Assembly: GCF_028551255.1 (NCBI RefSeq)
Contig: NZ_CP117029.1
Coordinates: 3,162,001 to 3,226,000 of the forward strand
Direction: 5' to 3'
Source: Vibrio tubiashii
GTDB taxonomy: Bacteria > Pseudomonadota > Gammaproteobacteria > Enterobacterales > Vibrionaceae
DNA: 64,000 nucleotides
A program made the position numbers and the translations under genes. The first letter of the stretch is position 1. Each line of letters begins with the position of its first letter. The notes beneath the pieces are model-generated. The model was not told the DNA's origin, searched no databases, and was given only the letters and a program-made list of their open reading frames with translations. Positions 37,031-46,753 of this stretch are shown piece after piece.

Positions 37031-37519
37031 CTAGATCATTTGGATGTTGATCTGATTGTTGAGAGGTTGAACCTTTTTCTGCAGAAGCTTCAGCTCTTTA
37101 ACAATAGCATCTTGAAGACGAGATTCTGCTTTATGGCGCTCAAGGTTTTGCTTCATGCGCTCTTTTTTCGCTAGCGCCTGACGCTCTTCGCCACGAGCCA
37201 TATCTTTAACGATGTGGAATAGCTCTGACGTCGCTGGAAATTCTTTTTCAAAATCAACGCGCTCTTCACCTTGAACATAGTCCATGATGTTATAAAGACG
37301 AATGCTGATTTCTGACAGATCACACTGCTCTTGAATACCCGCTAAGCAAAGAACATGCACGCTTTCAAAGATGTTGGCATTGCGTTTTTCAATGGCTAAC
37401 TTTTGATGCTGCAGTTGCAATTCCTTTTGCTTCTTGAGCTTGAGCAGAAGGTAACCTGCATATGACGCTAGACCGAGGATGATGGCTCCGCCCGCAATGG
37501 CTAACAAGGTTACATTCAT
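37031..37519 (-). CDS. DUF2489 membrane-anchored protein
   Basis: This 162-residue protein has an N-terminal transmembrane helix (TLLAIAGGAIILGLASYAGYLLL) followed by a cytoplasmic helical domain and a Lys/Glu-rich coiled coil. The domain matches the DUF2489 family by character, common next to yihI in vibrios. Its function is unknown. It follows yihI by 9 bp and is probably co-transcribed with it. Confidence 0.8.
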   Translation of the reverse strand: MNVTLLAIAGGAIILGLASYAGYLLLKLKKQKELQLQHQKLAIEKRNANIFESVHVLCLAGIQEQCDLSEISIRLYNIMDYVQGEERVDFEKEFPATSELFHIVKDMARGEERQALAKKERMKQNLERHKAESRLQDAIVKELKLLQKKVQPLNNQINIQMI

Positions 37520-37528
37520 AATGCTCGA

Positions 37529-38092
37529 TTATCCTTTAAATTGGTTCAAGTCTAAGTCTTCGAACTGAGAAAGTAACTCATCATCTGAGCCTGCTTTCTT
37601 GCTGGTTTTCTTCTGCGCAACAGGTTGTTCTACGATCTCTTCCTCAAGTTCTTCTTCAGGCTCCTCTTCGTAGATACCTAGCTGCTTCATCAGCACTTCG
37701 ATACGTGCTAATTTTTCGTCAACGTATTTCTGTAGACCAGCGCCTAGGCTATCACCATTGTCTAGACGATCGAGCAACACATTCAGTTGTGCATCGCTCT
37801 CTAGCATTTCTAGCTCTTTCTCTGCATTAATACGACGCTCAGCCTTAGTTGGCTTCTTGGCAGCTTCAACCACAAGAGGAATTTTCTTCTTGCTGCCTAA
37901 ACGCGGATCGCGCTTTTGCGCGGCAGTCTGTTGTTTCTGATCTTTTGCTTCAGAGTTACGACCGCCAGTCTTTAGACCTTTGCGCTTTTTGTCTTTCTTA
38001 CGTAGACGTCCTTCAACGTCTGATTGAGTTCGGTTGCGAACAACAACTACGTCGCCATTGCCACCCGATCTTGCTTTCTTACTACGGCTCAT
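37529..38092 (-). CDS. yihI: Der GTPase-activating protein YihI
   Basis: This is a 187-residue protein, very basic in the first 90 residues (SRSKKARSGG ... RLRKKDKKRKGLKTGGRN) and acidic near the C-terminus (EEEPEEELEEEIVE). This bipolar layout is characteristic of YihI, which stimulates GTP hydrolysis by the ribosome-assembly GTPase Der. The start overlaps the stop of the upstream methyltransferase gene by one base, so translation is coupled. Confidence 0.9.
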   Translation of the reverse strand: MSRSKKARSGGNGDVVVVRNRTQSDVEGRLRKKDKKRKGLKTGGRNSEAKDQKQQTAAQKRDPRLGSKKKIPLVVEAAKKPTKAERRINAEKELEMLESDAQLNVLLDRLDNGDSLGAGLQKYVDEKLARIEVLMKQLGIYEEEPEEELEEEIVEQPVAQKKTSKKAGSDDELLSQFEDLDLNQFKG

Positions 38093-38772
38093 TACTGGGC
38101 TTTCCTCAGTAAAATTACATCATTACCAATAAATTCAAGCTTGAGCTGATCCCGCTCTGCCAAATACTGAAACGTTTTACGACTAAAGAACACCACATGG
38201 GTCTGATCGTTTTTATAGTGCCATGAGGCAAACGCTTCAACATCGATGACCATCTTAGTCATAAGACCAATCCAGCCACCTGGCTTAACTAAATTCAACC
38301 ATTGCTGCCACACCTTATTCGGTTCATAGAGGTGTTCTATAACCTCTGTAGCAGTAATAAAGTCATACGAATTTTCTAACACCGAAGGGTTCGGGTGATA
38401 GTAGATATCGTAAAGACTCATGGTGTGTCCCTGCTCTTCCAACATCAGTGACAATGTTGGGCCAGGACCACAGCCAAAATCTAACCCGTGAGAATTGGCC
38501 TCAATACGCTCTAATATGGGGTCTGCAACCCGAGATAAAAAGCGTCGGTACCCTTGATCATTTGGGTCATTCTCATGCAAATCGTAGTGGGCTTTTTCCT
38601 GTTTTGCATCCAAACGCTGATCTGGATTAACAAACACAAGTTCACATTGCAGGCACTGTAAATACTCTCGACGTTTGTCTTGGTAGTAGTGCTGAGTCTC
38701 CAAGCTTTGACAAAGGGGGCAACTATGCATATTGGGTGCGTTTAACATATCCTCAAACGGGATGCGAAACAT
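38092..38772 (-). CDS. Class I SAM-dependent methyltransferase with a zinc ribbon
   Basis: This is a 226-residue protein. An N-terminal Cys set CPLC ... CLQC (residues ~18-42) looks like a zinc ribbon. The SAM-binding motif LDFGCGPGP follows at ~97, then TATEVIEHL and the typical LVKPGGWIGL. The substrate is not known. It is first in an operon with yihI and the DUF2489 gene, which hints at a ribosome-related target. The start may be Met9 or Met15 instead of Met1. Confidence 0.8.
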   Translation of the reverse strand: MFRIPFEDMLNAPNMHSCPLCQSLETQHYYQDKRREYLQCLQCELVFVNPDQRLDAKQEKAHYDLHENDPNDQGYRRFLSRVADPILERIEANSHGLDFGCGPGPTLSLMLEEQGHTMSLYDIYYHPNPSVLENSYDFITATEVIEHLYEPNKVWQQWLNLVKPGGWIGLMTKMVIDVEAFASWHYKNDQTHVVFFSRKTFQYLAERDQLKLEFIGNDVILLRKAQ

Positions 38773-38839
38773 ACCAGAAACTGGCGTTAGAGTGGAGCAC
38801 TATTGTGCAAATAATCATCACTTCATAAAAAATAGCAAT

Positions 38840-39182
38840 AAAAAAAGCGATAGAGTTATCTATCGCTTTCTAAATGCCTTACGGCAAAACTGTGTTGCAC
38901 TTACTTCAGTGCACCAATATTCCATTTGTTTTTAGTGCTTTCCCTGCCAAAAGTGTTGTTTGCCACCATCCTGGTGAGTTTTGGCTTTCCATTTACTTCC
39001 TGATGTCTGGGCTAGTCCTTAGCCTGATCCGTTTCACTGTCTTAAACCATTAGACAAGTCGACCATCCTTATCAAGTAGGTTTCCTACCTACCCTTGCAT
39101 CCTTTGTATAACTACCAAGTTTCCATTACTTGCATCCGTGGAGACTTCCTAGTCTTAAATCCGTTATCAGCGCCCTGCCGAT
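38840..39182 (-). ncRNA. CsrB-family regulatory RNA (CsrA sponge)
   Basis: This minus-strand transcript of about 340 nt ends in a terminator (AAAGCGATAGA / TCTATCGCTTT followed by T7). It carries about a dozen GGA motifs, several as AGGATG, ACGGAT or AGGAAG, many in predicted loops; these are the CsrA binding sites of CsrB/C/D RNAs. There is no long reading frame. In V. cholerae the VarS/VarA system drives such RNAs, and a matching upstream half-site is seen at 39316. Which of csrB/C/D it represents cannot be decided here. Confidence 0.85.
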
Positions 39183-39188
39183 GAGTAC

Positions 39189-39216
39189 ACTTTATCGCTT
39201 TGGTCATTTTGAACAA
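39189..39216 (-). promoter_or_regulatory. Likely promoter of the CsrB-family RNA
   Basis: TTGTTC and TAAAGT are separated by 16 bp on the minus strand. An 18-bp perfect palindrome AAAAAAGTGCACTTTTTT lies just upstream (39229-39246). The exact start is inferred. Confidence 0.5.
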
Positions 39217-39315
39217 TCCACTCAAGCTAAAAAAGTGCACTTTTTTACTCCCACAATTTCAGCACCCTATTTTTCAATAAGTTACAAATAACCGATAGAA
39301 ACTTGCACATTCAAG

Positions 39316-39333
39316 TATGGACGATCTCTTACA
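39316..39333 (-). promoter_or_regulatory. Candidate VarA (UvrY/GacA) box
   Basis: On the minus strand TGTAAGAGATCGTCCATA has a half-site close to the UvrY/GacA box (TGTAAG-type) of csrB promoters. It lies about 135 bp upstream of the inferred RNA start; the second half-site is poor. Confidence 0.45.
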
Positions 39334-39391
39334 AGCAACAAGGAAAGATGACTCATCAAAGCCACGTGAGTCATGTGATCACGCTCAAACG

Positions 39392-39421
39392 AAAAAGCCC
39401 AAGCAACTGCTTGGGCTTTTT
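39392..39421 (-). terminator. Terminator of the cytochrome c4 gene
   Basis: AAAAAGCCCAAGCA / TGCTTGGGCTTTTT-type symmetrical stem, 36 bp after the stop. Confidence 0.9.
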
Positions 39422-39456
39422 CAATACAACTTTATGCTCGAACGAATAAGTAGGGC

Positions 39457-40074
39457 TTAGTGTAGGCCACCAACATATTTAGAAAGTGTATCGATATCTT
39501 CATCCGTTAGTTTTTTCGCAATATCACGCATCATAGCGTTCATATCGTTACCACGAGAACCATCACGGAATTTTTCAAGCTGGGCTTTAATGTAATCAGC
39601 ATGCTGGCCAGAAATTTTCGGGAAGCCAGAAAGTTCTGTACCGTTACCACGTGGACCATGACAAGCGATACATGCCGTTAGGCCACGCTCTGCATCACCA
39701 GCGGTGTAAAGAACTTTACCTGCATCAACTACATTCTCAGGCGTTGTGTTGTGAGCAATTGGTAGAGACGCATAGTAAGCCGCTAGGTCTTTCATATCTT
39801 CCTCAGACAGTGGCATAGCCATACCACTCATCACAGGATCCATACGACCTTGCTTACCATTACTAGTCATACCCAACTTGAACTCTTTCAGCTGCTTTTC
39901 AATATATTTAGCATGCTGACCTGCAATTTTCGGGTACATAGCGAGTTGACTGTTGCCGTCAGCACCATGGCAGGCAACACAGGTTTGGGATTTTGCTTTA
40001 CCAGCTTCAATGTTACCTTGGGCCCACACGGAGCAGCTGGCTAAAAGACTCAAGATTAGCGCTAATTTCTTCAT
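39457..40074 (-). CDS. Dihaem cytochrome c4
   Basis: This 205-residue periplasmic protein has a signal peptide ([18 protein letters not shown]) and two haem c domains in tandem, each with its CxxCH: CVACH (~32) and CIACH (~137). The repeated PKI(A/S)GQHA signature follows in both halves, which is typical of c4 family duplication. It carries electrons to terminal oxidases such as cbb3. It lies between the Csr RNA and engB, as in related vibrios. Confidence 0.92.
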   Translation of the reverse strand: MKKLALILSLLASCSVWAQGNIEAGKAKSQTCVACHGADGNSQLAMYPKIAGQHAKYIEKQLKEFKLGMTSNGKQGRMDPVMSGMAMPLSEEDMKDLAAYYASLPIAHNTTPENVVDAGKVLYTAGDAERGLTACIACHGPRGNGTELSGFPKISGQHADYIKAQLEKFRDGSRGNDMNAMMRDIAKKLTDEDIDTLSKYVGGLH

Positions 40075-40222
40075 GACATTCCATTATAATTATCAAGCTT
40101 CCGGTACCACTCTGCGTTGCCACTCATGGTACAATAGGCGACCTTATGCCGAGCACGGTTATTTTACACAATTTCACAAAAAAGTAATCAATCGACTACA
40201 CAAAGTCGAGATGGAGTTAACA

Positions 40223-40888
40223 GTGAGCGTAAAAATTCATTATCAAAACACCCATTTCATCACAAGTGCGCCGGATATCCGCGCCTTGCCAGAAGATGAA
40301 GGTATCGAAGTTGCGTTTGCAGGACGCTCCAATGCGGGTAAGTCGAGTTCTCTAAACCGCCTGACAAACCAGCGTAGTTTAGCGAAAACCAGTAAAACGC
40401 CAGGCCGTACACAACTTATTAACCTTTTTAAGGTTACCGATGGCTGTCATATTGTCGATCTTCCGGGGTACGGCTTTGCTCAAGTACCACTAGAAATGAA
40501 GAAGAAGTGGCAAAAATCGTTGGGTGAGTACCTACAAAAACGCCAATGTCTAAAAGGCTTAGTGGTTCTGATGGACATTCGTCACCCAATGAAAGACCTC
40601 GACCAGCAGTTAATTTTTTGGGCAGTAGACAGTGGTATTCCTGTTCAGGTGCTGCTAACTAAAGCAGACAAACTAAAGAGCGGTGCGCGCAAAGCACAAG
40701 TTCTGAAGATCAAAAAAGACGCGGTAGGTTTTGGTGGCGATGTCAGCGTCGCCGCTTTTTCATCGCTAAAAAGCATCGGTGTAGATACACTGCGTAGCAA
40801 GCTCGATGAGTGGTTCGCTCCAGCGCTGGCGGAATCAGTTGTTGAAGAAATCATCGAAGAAGAGAATCTTGATAGCGAGTCAGAGTAA
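40223..40888 (+). CDS. engB: Ribosome biogenesis GTPase EngB (YihA/YsxC)
   Basis: GTG at 40223 with GGAG 6 bp upstream gives [18 protein letters not shown], the usual start; the longer upstream frame is not used. The G motifs are GRSNAGKSS (G1), TPGRTQ (G2), DLPGYG (G3), TKADK (G4) and SSLK (G5). The 221-residue product is essential for 50S assembly in related bacteria. It is convergent with spf and polA beyond it, the same order as in E. coli. Confidence 0.95.
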   Translation: MSVKIHYQNTHFITSAPDIRALPEDEGIEVAFAGRSNAGKSSSLNRLTNQRSLAKTSKTPGRTQLINLFKVTDGCHIVDLPGYGFAQVPLEMKKKWQKSLGEYLQKRQCLKGLVVLMDIRHPMKDLDQQLIFWAVDSGIPVQVLLTKADKLKSGARKAQVLKIKKDAVGFGGDVSVAAFSSLKSIGVDTLRSKLDEWFAPALAESVVEEIIEEENLDSESE

Positions 40889-40912
40889 ACACCAGGTCAG
40901 ACAATGATTGCT

Positions 40913-40945
40913 AAAGCCCTGCCGCTAAAAATGGTAGGGCTTTTT
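40913..40945 (+). terminator. Terminator of engB
   Basis: AAAGCCCT / AGGGCTTTTT with a 15-base loop. Confidence 0.75.
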
Positions 40946-40954
40946 ATCGTCATA

Positions 40955-40986
40955 GAAAAATAAAAGCCCCACCTTCCTGGCGGGGC
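40955..40986 (-). terminator. Minus-strand terminator of a possible small RNA next to spf
   Basis: On the minus strand GCCCCGCCAGGAAGGTGGGGC is followed by TTTTATTTTT. No protein gene is seen at 40990-41350 on that strand, so a non-coding transcript ends here. In Aliivibrio a second sRNA is known beside spf. Its start was not located with confidence. Confidence 0.5.
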
Positions 40987-41353
40987 AACGGGAGAGAAAT
41001 AGTAGTTATTATTAATTATGCGCTTAGGATTATGTATCTAAAGACGTAAATCAACACTCCCAACAGAGGGGTACCCGCTCAGGCAAACCACACCCAAACA
41101 CAATCCATCTAATTGAAAAATAAAAATAAAAACCGAAATTAAAGCTATCTTTTCTGGCCTATTTTGGTTTTGGTTTTTCTATCAAAATAACCAAACTGTG
41201 ACTGGTATAAATTTACAAACTTTGGCCAAATTACACCAAGGTCAATAACCATAATTATTTTAATGGCTTTTAGATGGCATCAGGGAAAATATCAGGGAAA
41301 GGACTCGCTTGGTATGTAGCTTTTTGATAAGTAGGGATTTTTCTTTGGCGCAA

Positions 41354-41459
41354 TAAAAAACGCCCCAGTCAAAAACTGACTGGGGCGGCTGAATCAGCCT
41401 AATCCAATAACGTGAAACAAAAGGTCTGAAAGATAGAACATCTTACCTCTGTACCCTAC
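41354..41459 (-). ncRNA. spf: Spot 42 RNA
   Basis: The RNA starts GTAGGGTACAGAGGTAAGAT, nearly identical to E. coli Spot 42 over its 5' third. It ends with the terminator CGCCCCAGTCA / TGACTGGGGCG plus T6, also shared. About 106 nt. It lies downstream of polA on the same strand, as in E. coli. It is an Hfq-dependent regulator of carbon metabolism, repressed by CRP-cAMP in known cases. Confidence 0.97.
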
Positions 41460-41572
41460 GCAGATTAATGTACAACAATTGGTCAGAAATGAAAACTCTT
41501 TTCGTAAGTTTTTTTCATTAAAATTTTATTAAACTACATTTAAGCCAAATGCCAGTTAACTTTTTTAGAGAT

Positions 41573-41600
41573 AAAAAAAAGCCAGCGTTTGTGCGCTGGC
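41573..41600 (-). terminator. Terminator of polA
   Basis: GCCAGCGCAC / GCTGGC-type stem with TTTTTTTT on the minus strand. Confidence 0.9.
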
Positions 41601-41634
41601 TCATACAAAATAGGTGTTTTAGGCGATTTTTTGC

Positions 41635-44427
41635 CTAGTGTGCCTGATCCCAGTTGTCTCCATGCCCTGCCTCAGCAACCAGAGGGACATTTAGCTGTGC
41701 TGCGGATTCCATCAATTGTTGTACTTTACTTTCAATTTCGGCTAAAGCTGACTCTTGAACTTCAAATACCAATTCATCGTGAACCTGCATAAGCAGTTTC
41801 ACTCGCCCGTCGCCTTCAGTTTGAATCCACTCGTCGACTAACAGCATTGCCTTCTTAATAATGTCAGCTGCCGTTCCTTGCATTGGTGCATTGATCGCTG
41901 CACGTTCTGCCGCTTTACGACGCATACCGTTACGTGACTTAATTTCAGGAAGGTGCAAACGACGACCAAAGATAGTTTCGACATAGCCCTGCTCTGCTGC
42001 AGCGCTGCGTGTATCTTCCATATACTGCATCACACCAGGGTAACGCTCGAAGTACTTGTTCATATAGTCTTGCGCTTCGCCTCGAGGAATACCTAGCTGC
42101 TTGGCCAAACCAAAGGCACTCATACCATAGATAAGGCCGAAGTTAACTGCCTTCGCACGGCGGCGCTGCTCTGTGCTCACTTGGTCAATAGTGGTACCCA
42201 TAATTTCTGCGGCGGTCGCAGAGTGGATATCTTTACCTTGTTGGAAAGCATCCAATAGGGCTTTATCACCAGATAAATGCGCCATAATACGCAGTTCAAT
42301 CTGCGAGTAATCGACAGCCATAATTTTATAGCCATGTGGCGCGATGAATGCCTGTCGAATACGGCGACCTTCGTCATTACGAATTGGGATGTTCTGTAAG
42401 TTAGGATCGGTCGACGAGAGACGACCTGTTGCGGTTACCGCTTGATGATACGAAGTATGCACACGCCCAGTTTCTGGGTTAATCATCTTAGGTAGCTTAT
42501 CTGTGTAAGTAGACTTAAGTTTAGCTAGACCACGGTATTCAAGGATCAGCTTGGGTAATGGGTAATCCAACGCCAGCTCTTGCAGCACTTCTTCGTTAGT
42601 CGAAGGCGTACCAGAAGGTGTCTTCTTGATTACTGGTAGACCCATCTTTTCAAACAGAATAGCTTGAAGCTGCTTTGGCGAGTTCATGTTGAATTCCTGC
42701 TCAGCAATTTCAAACGCTTTCTGCTCTAACTCATCCAGGCGTTGGGCAATCTCTTGAGACTGTGCAGACAACTTCATGTCATCGATCAGAACACCAGTAC
42801 GTTCGATACGAGAAAGCACAGGCACTAAAGGAACCTCGATATCTTGGTAGATACCTTTCAGCTTTTCATCCTGCTCAATATTGCTCATTAAGCGGTTATG
42901 AAGACGTAGCGTAACATCGGCGTCTTCTGCCGCGTAAGGTGACGCTTCATCAAGGTCGATTTGATTGAAGGTTAGCTGGTTCTTGCCTTTACCTGCAATC
43001 TGCTCGAATGAAATACAGCTATGCTGAAGGAAACGCAGCGCCAAACTGTCCATATCATGTTTGCCACCCACGCTGTTATAGACGTAAGAGGCCAACATGG
43101 TGTCATGCTTAATACCTTTCATCTCAACGCCATAACGCGCTAACACGCTCGCATCGTACTTAAGGTTTTGACCCACCTTCGCTTGGGCATCATCTTCTAA
43201 GATAGGTTTCAGTTGCGCCAACACCCAATCACGCTCTAGCTGCGCAGGGGCGTCTAGGTAATCGTGGGCAACAGGAACATAGGCAGCAATACCTTCTTCG
43301 GTCGCAAAAGAGAGGCCAACAAGGTTTGCAACCATGTAATCCAAGCTATCGGTTTCAGTATCAAAGGCGAATACCTCAGCAGCTTTTAGCTTCTCTAGCC
43401 AAGCATTGAATGAAGACTCATCTAGGATGGTTTCATACTGACTACGGTCGATAGTCACTGCCGAAGTGTCGATATCTGTCGCAGCACTGGCCGATGCACC
43501 ATTCTGGTTGCCCGACTTCTCATCAGCCTCAACAACACCAGTACCACCATCAAGAAGCTCGTTTAGCCACGATTTAAACACCAACTGACCATACAGTTTG
43601 ATCAGCTCATCTTTGTTAGGCTCATTTTTAAGCAGAGATTCCGGCGTCTCTTCTAACTCAACATCTAGCTTGATCGTCGCAAGTTCATACGACAGGCGTG
43701 CATTTTCTTCGTTGTCGAGTAGCTTTTTCGCCATGATTTTCGAACCACGGAAACCTAGCGGAGCAATGTCGTCGAGGTTTTCATACAGTTTGTTAATACC
43801 GCCAATACCTTGCAGCAAAGCCGTTGCGGTTTTATCACCAACACCCGGTACACCAGGAATGTTATCGACCTTATCGCCCATTAATGCGAGGTAATCAATA
43901 ATCAGCTCTGGTGGGATACCAAACTTCTCAACCACACCTTCACGATCCATCACCACATTGGTCATGGTGTTGATCAAGGTAACATTATCATCCACCAGCT
44001 GAGCCATATCTTTATCACCGGTACTGATCAACACAGGCATACCCGCTTGAGATGCTTGGTAAGCGAGCGTACCAATCACATCATCGGCTTCTACGCCCGG
44101 GGTACAGATCAATGGCAAACCCATCGCACGAATTACATTGTGCAAAGGCTCAATCTGACAACGCAGATCATCGGGCATTGGAGGACGATTAGCTTTGTAC
44201 TCTGGGTACATATCATCACGGAAGGTTTTTCCTTTTGCATCAAAGACAACCGCAATACGATCTGAAGAGAACTGACGCATCATGCTACGCAGCATGTTAA
44301 CCACACCATAAACGGCATTGGTTGGGATCTCGCCATTACTCATCGTTTCTGGATAAGCGTGGAATGCGCGGTATAAATAAGAAGAACCGTCAATCAAAAT
44401 CAACGGATTATCAGGAATGTTGGCCAT
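41635..44427 (-). CDS. polA: DNA polymerase I
   Basis: This 930-residue enzyme of repair and Okazaki fragment processing has a 5'-3' exonuclease domain at ~1-290 (Asp-rich, [27 protein letters not shown]). A 3'-5' exonuclease domain at ~330-520 has FDTETDSLD and YAAEDADVT. The polymerase domain at ~530-930 has motif A DYSQIELR, motif [15 protein letters not shown] and motif C HDELVFEV. All three activities look intact. It is monocistronic. Confidence 0.97.
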   Translation of the reverse strand: MANIPDNPLILIDGSSYLYRAFHAYPETMSNGEIPTNAVYGVVNMLRSMMRQFSSDRIAVVFDAKGKTFRDDMYPEYKANRPPMPDDLRCQIEPLHNVIRAMGLPLICTPGVEADDVIGTLAYQASQAGMPVLISTGDKDMAQLVDDNVTLINTMTNVVMDREGVVEKFGIPPELIIDYLALMGDKVDNIPGVPGVGDKTATALLQGIGGINKLYENLDDIAPLGFRGSKIMAKKLLDNEENARLSYELATIKLDVELEETPESLLKNEPNKDELIKLYGQLVFKSWLNELLDGGTGVVEADEKSGNQNGASASAATDIDTSAVTIDRSQYETILDESSFNAWLEKLKAAEVFAFDTETDSLDYMVANLVGLSFATEEGIAAYVPVAHDYLDAPAQLERDWVLAQLKPILEDDAQAKVGQNLKYDASVLARYGVEMKGIKHDTMLASYVYNSVGGKHDMDSLALRFLQHSCISFEQIAGKGKNQLTFNQIDLDEASPYAAEDADVTLRLHNRLMSNIEQDEKLKGIYQDIEVPLVPVLSRIERTGVLIDDMKLSAQSQEIAQRLDELEQKAFEIAEQEFNMNSPKQLQAILFEKMGLPVIKKTPSGTPSTNEEVLQELALDYPLPKLILEYRGLAKLKSTYTDKLPKMINPETGRVHTSYHQAVTATGRLSSTDPNLQNIPIRNDEGRRIRQAFIAPHGYKIMAVDYSQIELRIMAHLSGDKALLDAFQQGKDIHSATAAEIMGTTIDQVSTEQRRRAKAVNFGLIYGMSAFGLAKQLGIPRGEAQDYMNKYFERYPGVMQYMEDTRSAAAEQGYVETIFGRRLHLPEIKSRNGMRRKAAERAAINAPMQGTAADIIKKAMLLVDEWIQTEGDGRVKLLMQVHDELVFEVQESALAEIESKVQQLMESAAQLNVPLVAEAGHGDNWDQAH

Positions 44428-44559
44428 AGTCTTTACGTATCCAAAGAAAATGCAAAAAAGATCTGCTTAGGATGCCATGACTGGTTCAGCGAATCCATTT
44501 TAACTCTTTGAACTCTACTCACACATTTGGTTATTCCTTTATCACCCCACCCACCATTC

Positions 44560-44711
44560 TGTGGATAACTCTGTTTATATTATTTACCCACAGGATATAA
44601 AACAGTGCGCAAAAAACTCAAAATAGACCACAAGCCTTTGTAAATAATAAATAAATTATCATATCGATCGTTTAAAGATCGATCCTGAGATGATCTTGCG
44701 TTGTGGAAAAG
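44560..44711. promoter_or_regulatory. DnaA-box and GATC cluster upstream of polA
   Basis: A perfect DnaA box TGTGGATAA lies at 44560-44568, a one-mismatch box TTACCCACA at 44584-44592 and TGTGGAAAA at 44703-44711. Between them are an AT-rich run and four GATC sites within about 35 bp (44660-44695). They may bind DnaA; control of polA is possible. Confidence 0.4.
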
Positions 44712-44751
44712 ACTACTGTTGTCCTTTTGTTCGGAGCGAAATAGCAGGCAT

Positions 44752-44975
44752 AAAAAAAGCGACATCTTTCGATGTCGCCTAGCAAAAAGGGGTCAAAGCA
44801 ATTCAGGTGAATGAGGTGCTTTGCCATAAAGCTATAAATTACACTGGAAGCAATGTGAGCAATGTCGTGTCAAAAAGAACTCGTGCAAGTTCGATTAAGT
44901 TCAGTGTCATCACCGTCTCCAATTGTGAATCTGGTAACTCAACGTCCTTGTGAACTTCTCTCATTCCCTAAGACG
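44752..44975 (-). ncRNA. ryhB: RyhB, iron-responsive small RNA (long Vibrio form)
   Basis: The conserved pairing core CGACATTGCTCACATTGCTT is identical to the E. coli RyhB core, followed by CCAGT. The promoter is TTGACG-N17-TATTAT with a Fur box between, and the 3' end is the stem GCGACATC / GATGTCGC followed by T7. At about 224 nt it is longer than the E. coli RNA and matches the long Vibrio type. It represses iron-using genes when iron is scarce; ftnA in this window may be one of its indirect partners. It contains a 23-codon frame. Confidence 0.93.
44839..44910 (-). CDS. Possible 23-residue peptide encoded inside RyhB
   Basis: ATG at 44910 is preceded by GGAG at 6-bp spacing. The peptide starts MTLNLIELARVLFDTT and ends LLTLLPV, hydrophobic at its C-terminus. 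The frame covers the RyhB pairing core, so translation would compete with base-pairing. No homology is known to me; it could be accidental. Confidence 0.3.
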   Translation of the reverse strand: MTLNLIELARVLFDTTLLTLLPV

Positions 44976-44976
44976 A

Positions 44977-45010
44977 GATAAATAATAACCATTCTCATTT
45001 AATGCGTCAA
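44977..45010 (-). promoter_or_regulatory. RyhB promoter with Fur box
   Basis: The -35 TTGACG (45005-45010) and -10 TATTAT (44982-44987) are 17 bp apart. AAATGAGAATGGTTATTATT between and over them matches a Fur box. Confidence 0.85.
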
Positions 45011-45014
45011 CACC

Positions 45015-45037
45015 TAAATGAGAAAAAATCTCATTTA
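45015..45037. promoter_or_regulatory. Second Fur-like palindrome upstream of ryhB
   Basis: The perfect arms TAAATGAGA and TCTCATTTA are separated by AAAAA, at the stop of the GNAT gene. The half-site AAATGAGA is the same as in the promoter Fur box. Confidence 0.55.
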
Positions 45038-45490
45038 ATTTTTATGACACTCGCCTAACTGCTTTACAAAGTGAATTCGGCTCTCTAACAATGGATCTTT
45101 TAGTTCATAATTTTCAATAAGATAACCATTCTTTATCAACAGTCTGAGCATGGCAGGAAATTGGTTACGTGATTTCACTTTAAGCTGTTTATAGCCTTGT
45201 TCTGTTACCCATTGCTCCTGAATATCTAATAATTTTTGCGCTACCCCTTTGTTTCTCGCTAAAGAAGACACGCCACCAAACCAGCTGTAGAAAGTCGTTT
45301 CGTCGATCTGGTAACCAATCTTGAACCCTAGGATGTCGTCACCTTGTTGCGCCACCTGAATCAAAGAGCGCGACTTCCCTTCCAAACGTGCAGACAAACT
45401 TTCGACACTCTCTTTATGGGCAAACTCCGCGATCTGCTCAACGACTTGAACACACTCTTCTAGCGTTCCTAAACGATAAATAATACTCAT
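45035..45490 (-). CDS. GNAT-family N-acetyltransferase
   Basis: This 151-residue protein has the GNAT fold: a strand with DDILGFKIGYQI, then the acetyl-CoA loop region NKGVAQKLLDIQEQWVTEQG (Q/R-x-x-G/A type, somewhat degenerate), then KVKSRNQFPAMLRLLIKNGY, the usual C-terminal signature. The substrate is unknown. It lies between hemB and ryhB, with its own promoter region after the hemB terminator in the reverse order. Confidence 0.85.
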   Translation of the reverse strand: MSIIYRLGTLEECVQVVEQIAEFAHKESVESLSARLEGKSRSLIQVAQQGDDILGFKIGYQIDETTFYSWFGGVSSLARNKGVAQKLLDIQEQWVTEQGYKQLKVKSRNQFPAMLRLLIKNGYLIENYELKDPLLESRIHFVKQLGECHKN

Positions 45491-45506
45491 CGATATTCTC
45501 CAAAAT

Positions 45507-45533
45507 TAAAAAAGGCTGACAAACGCCAGCCTT
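45507..45533 (-). terminator. Terminator of hemB
   Basis: AAAGGCTG / CAGCCTTT stem followed by TTTTTT on the minus strand, 30 bp after hemB. Confidence 0.88.
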
Positions 45534-45562
45534 TGATATTCTTTATTTAGCTTGCGCTATGC

Positions 45563-46648
<1,086 letters not shown>

Positions 46649-46753
46649 TCACTCCAAGCCGACGACGCCAGAGAGAGTCGAGAAAAATGCAAAAAATGAC
46701 CAAATGCTCACACTGCCGTATACTCTCAGCTCTGATAAAGAGTGAGATAAGCA

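Noticed and set aside
39953..40222. N-terminal extension of EngB
   Set aside because: The frame is open by chance over the antisense of cytochrome c4; the GTG at 40223 with GGAG gives the conserved start.
44560..44711. Chromosomal origin of replication
   Set aside because: Only one perfect DnaA box, and no mnmG, mioC or dnaA neighbours; polA and ryhB flank it instead.
44580..44765. 61-codon minus-strand frame near polA
   Set aside because: It overlaps the RyhB terminator and the DnaA-box region and lacks a ribosome binding site.
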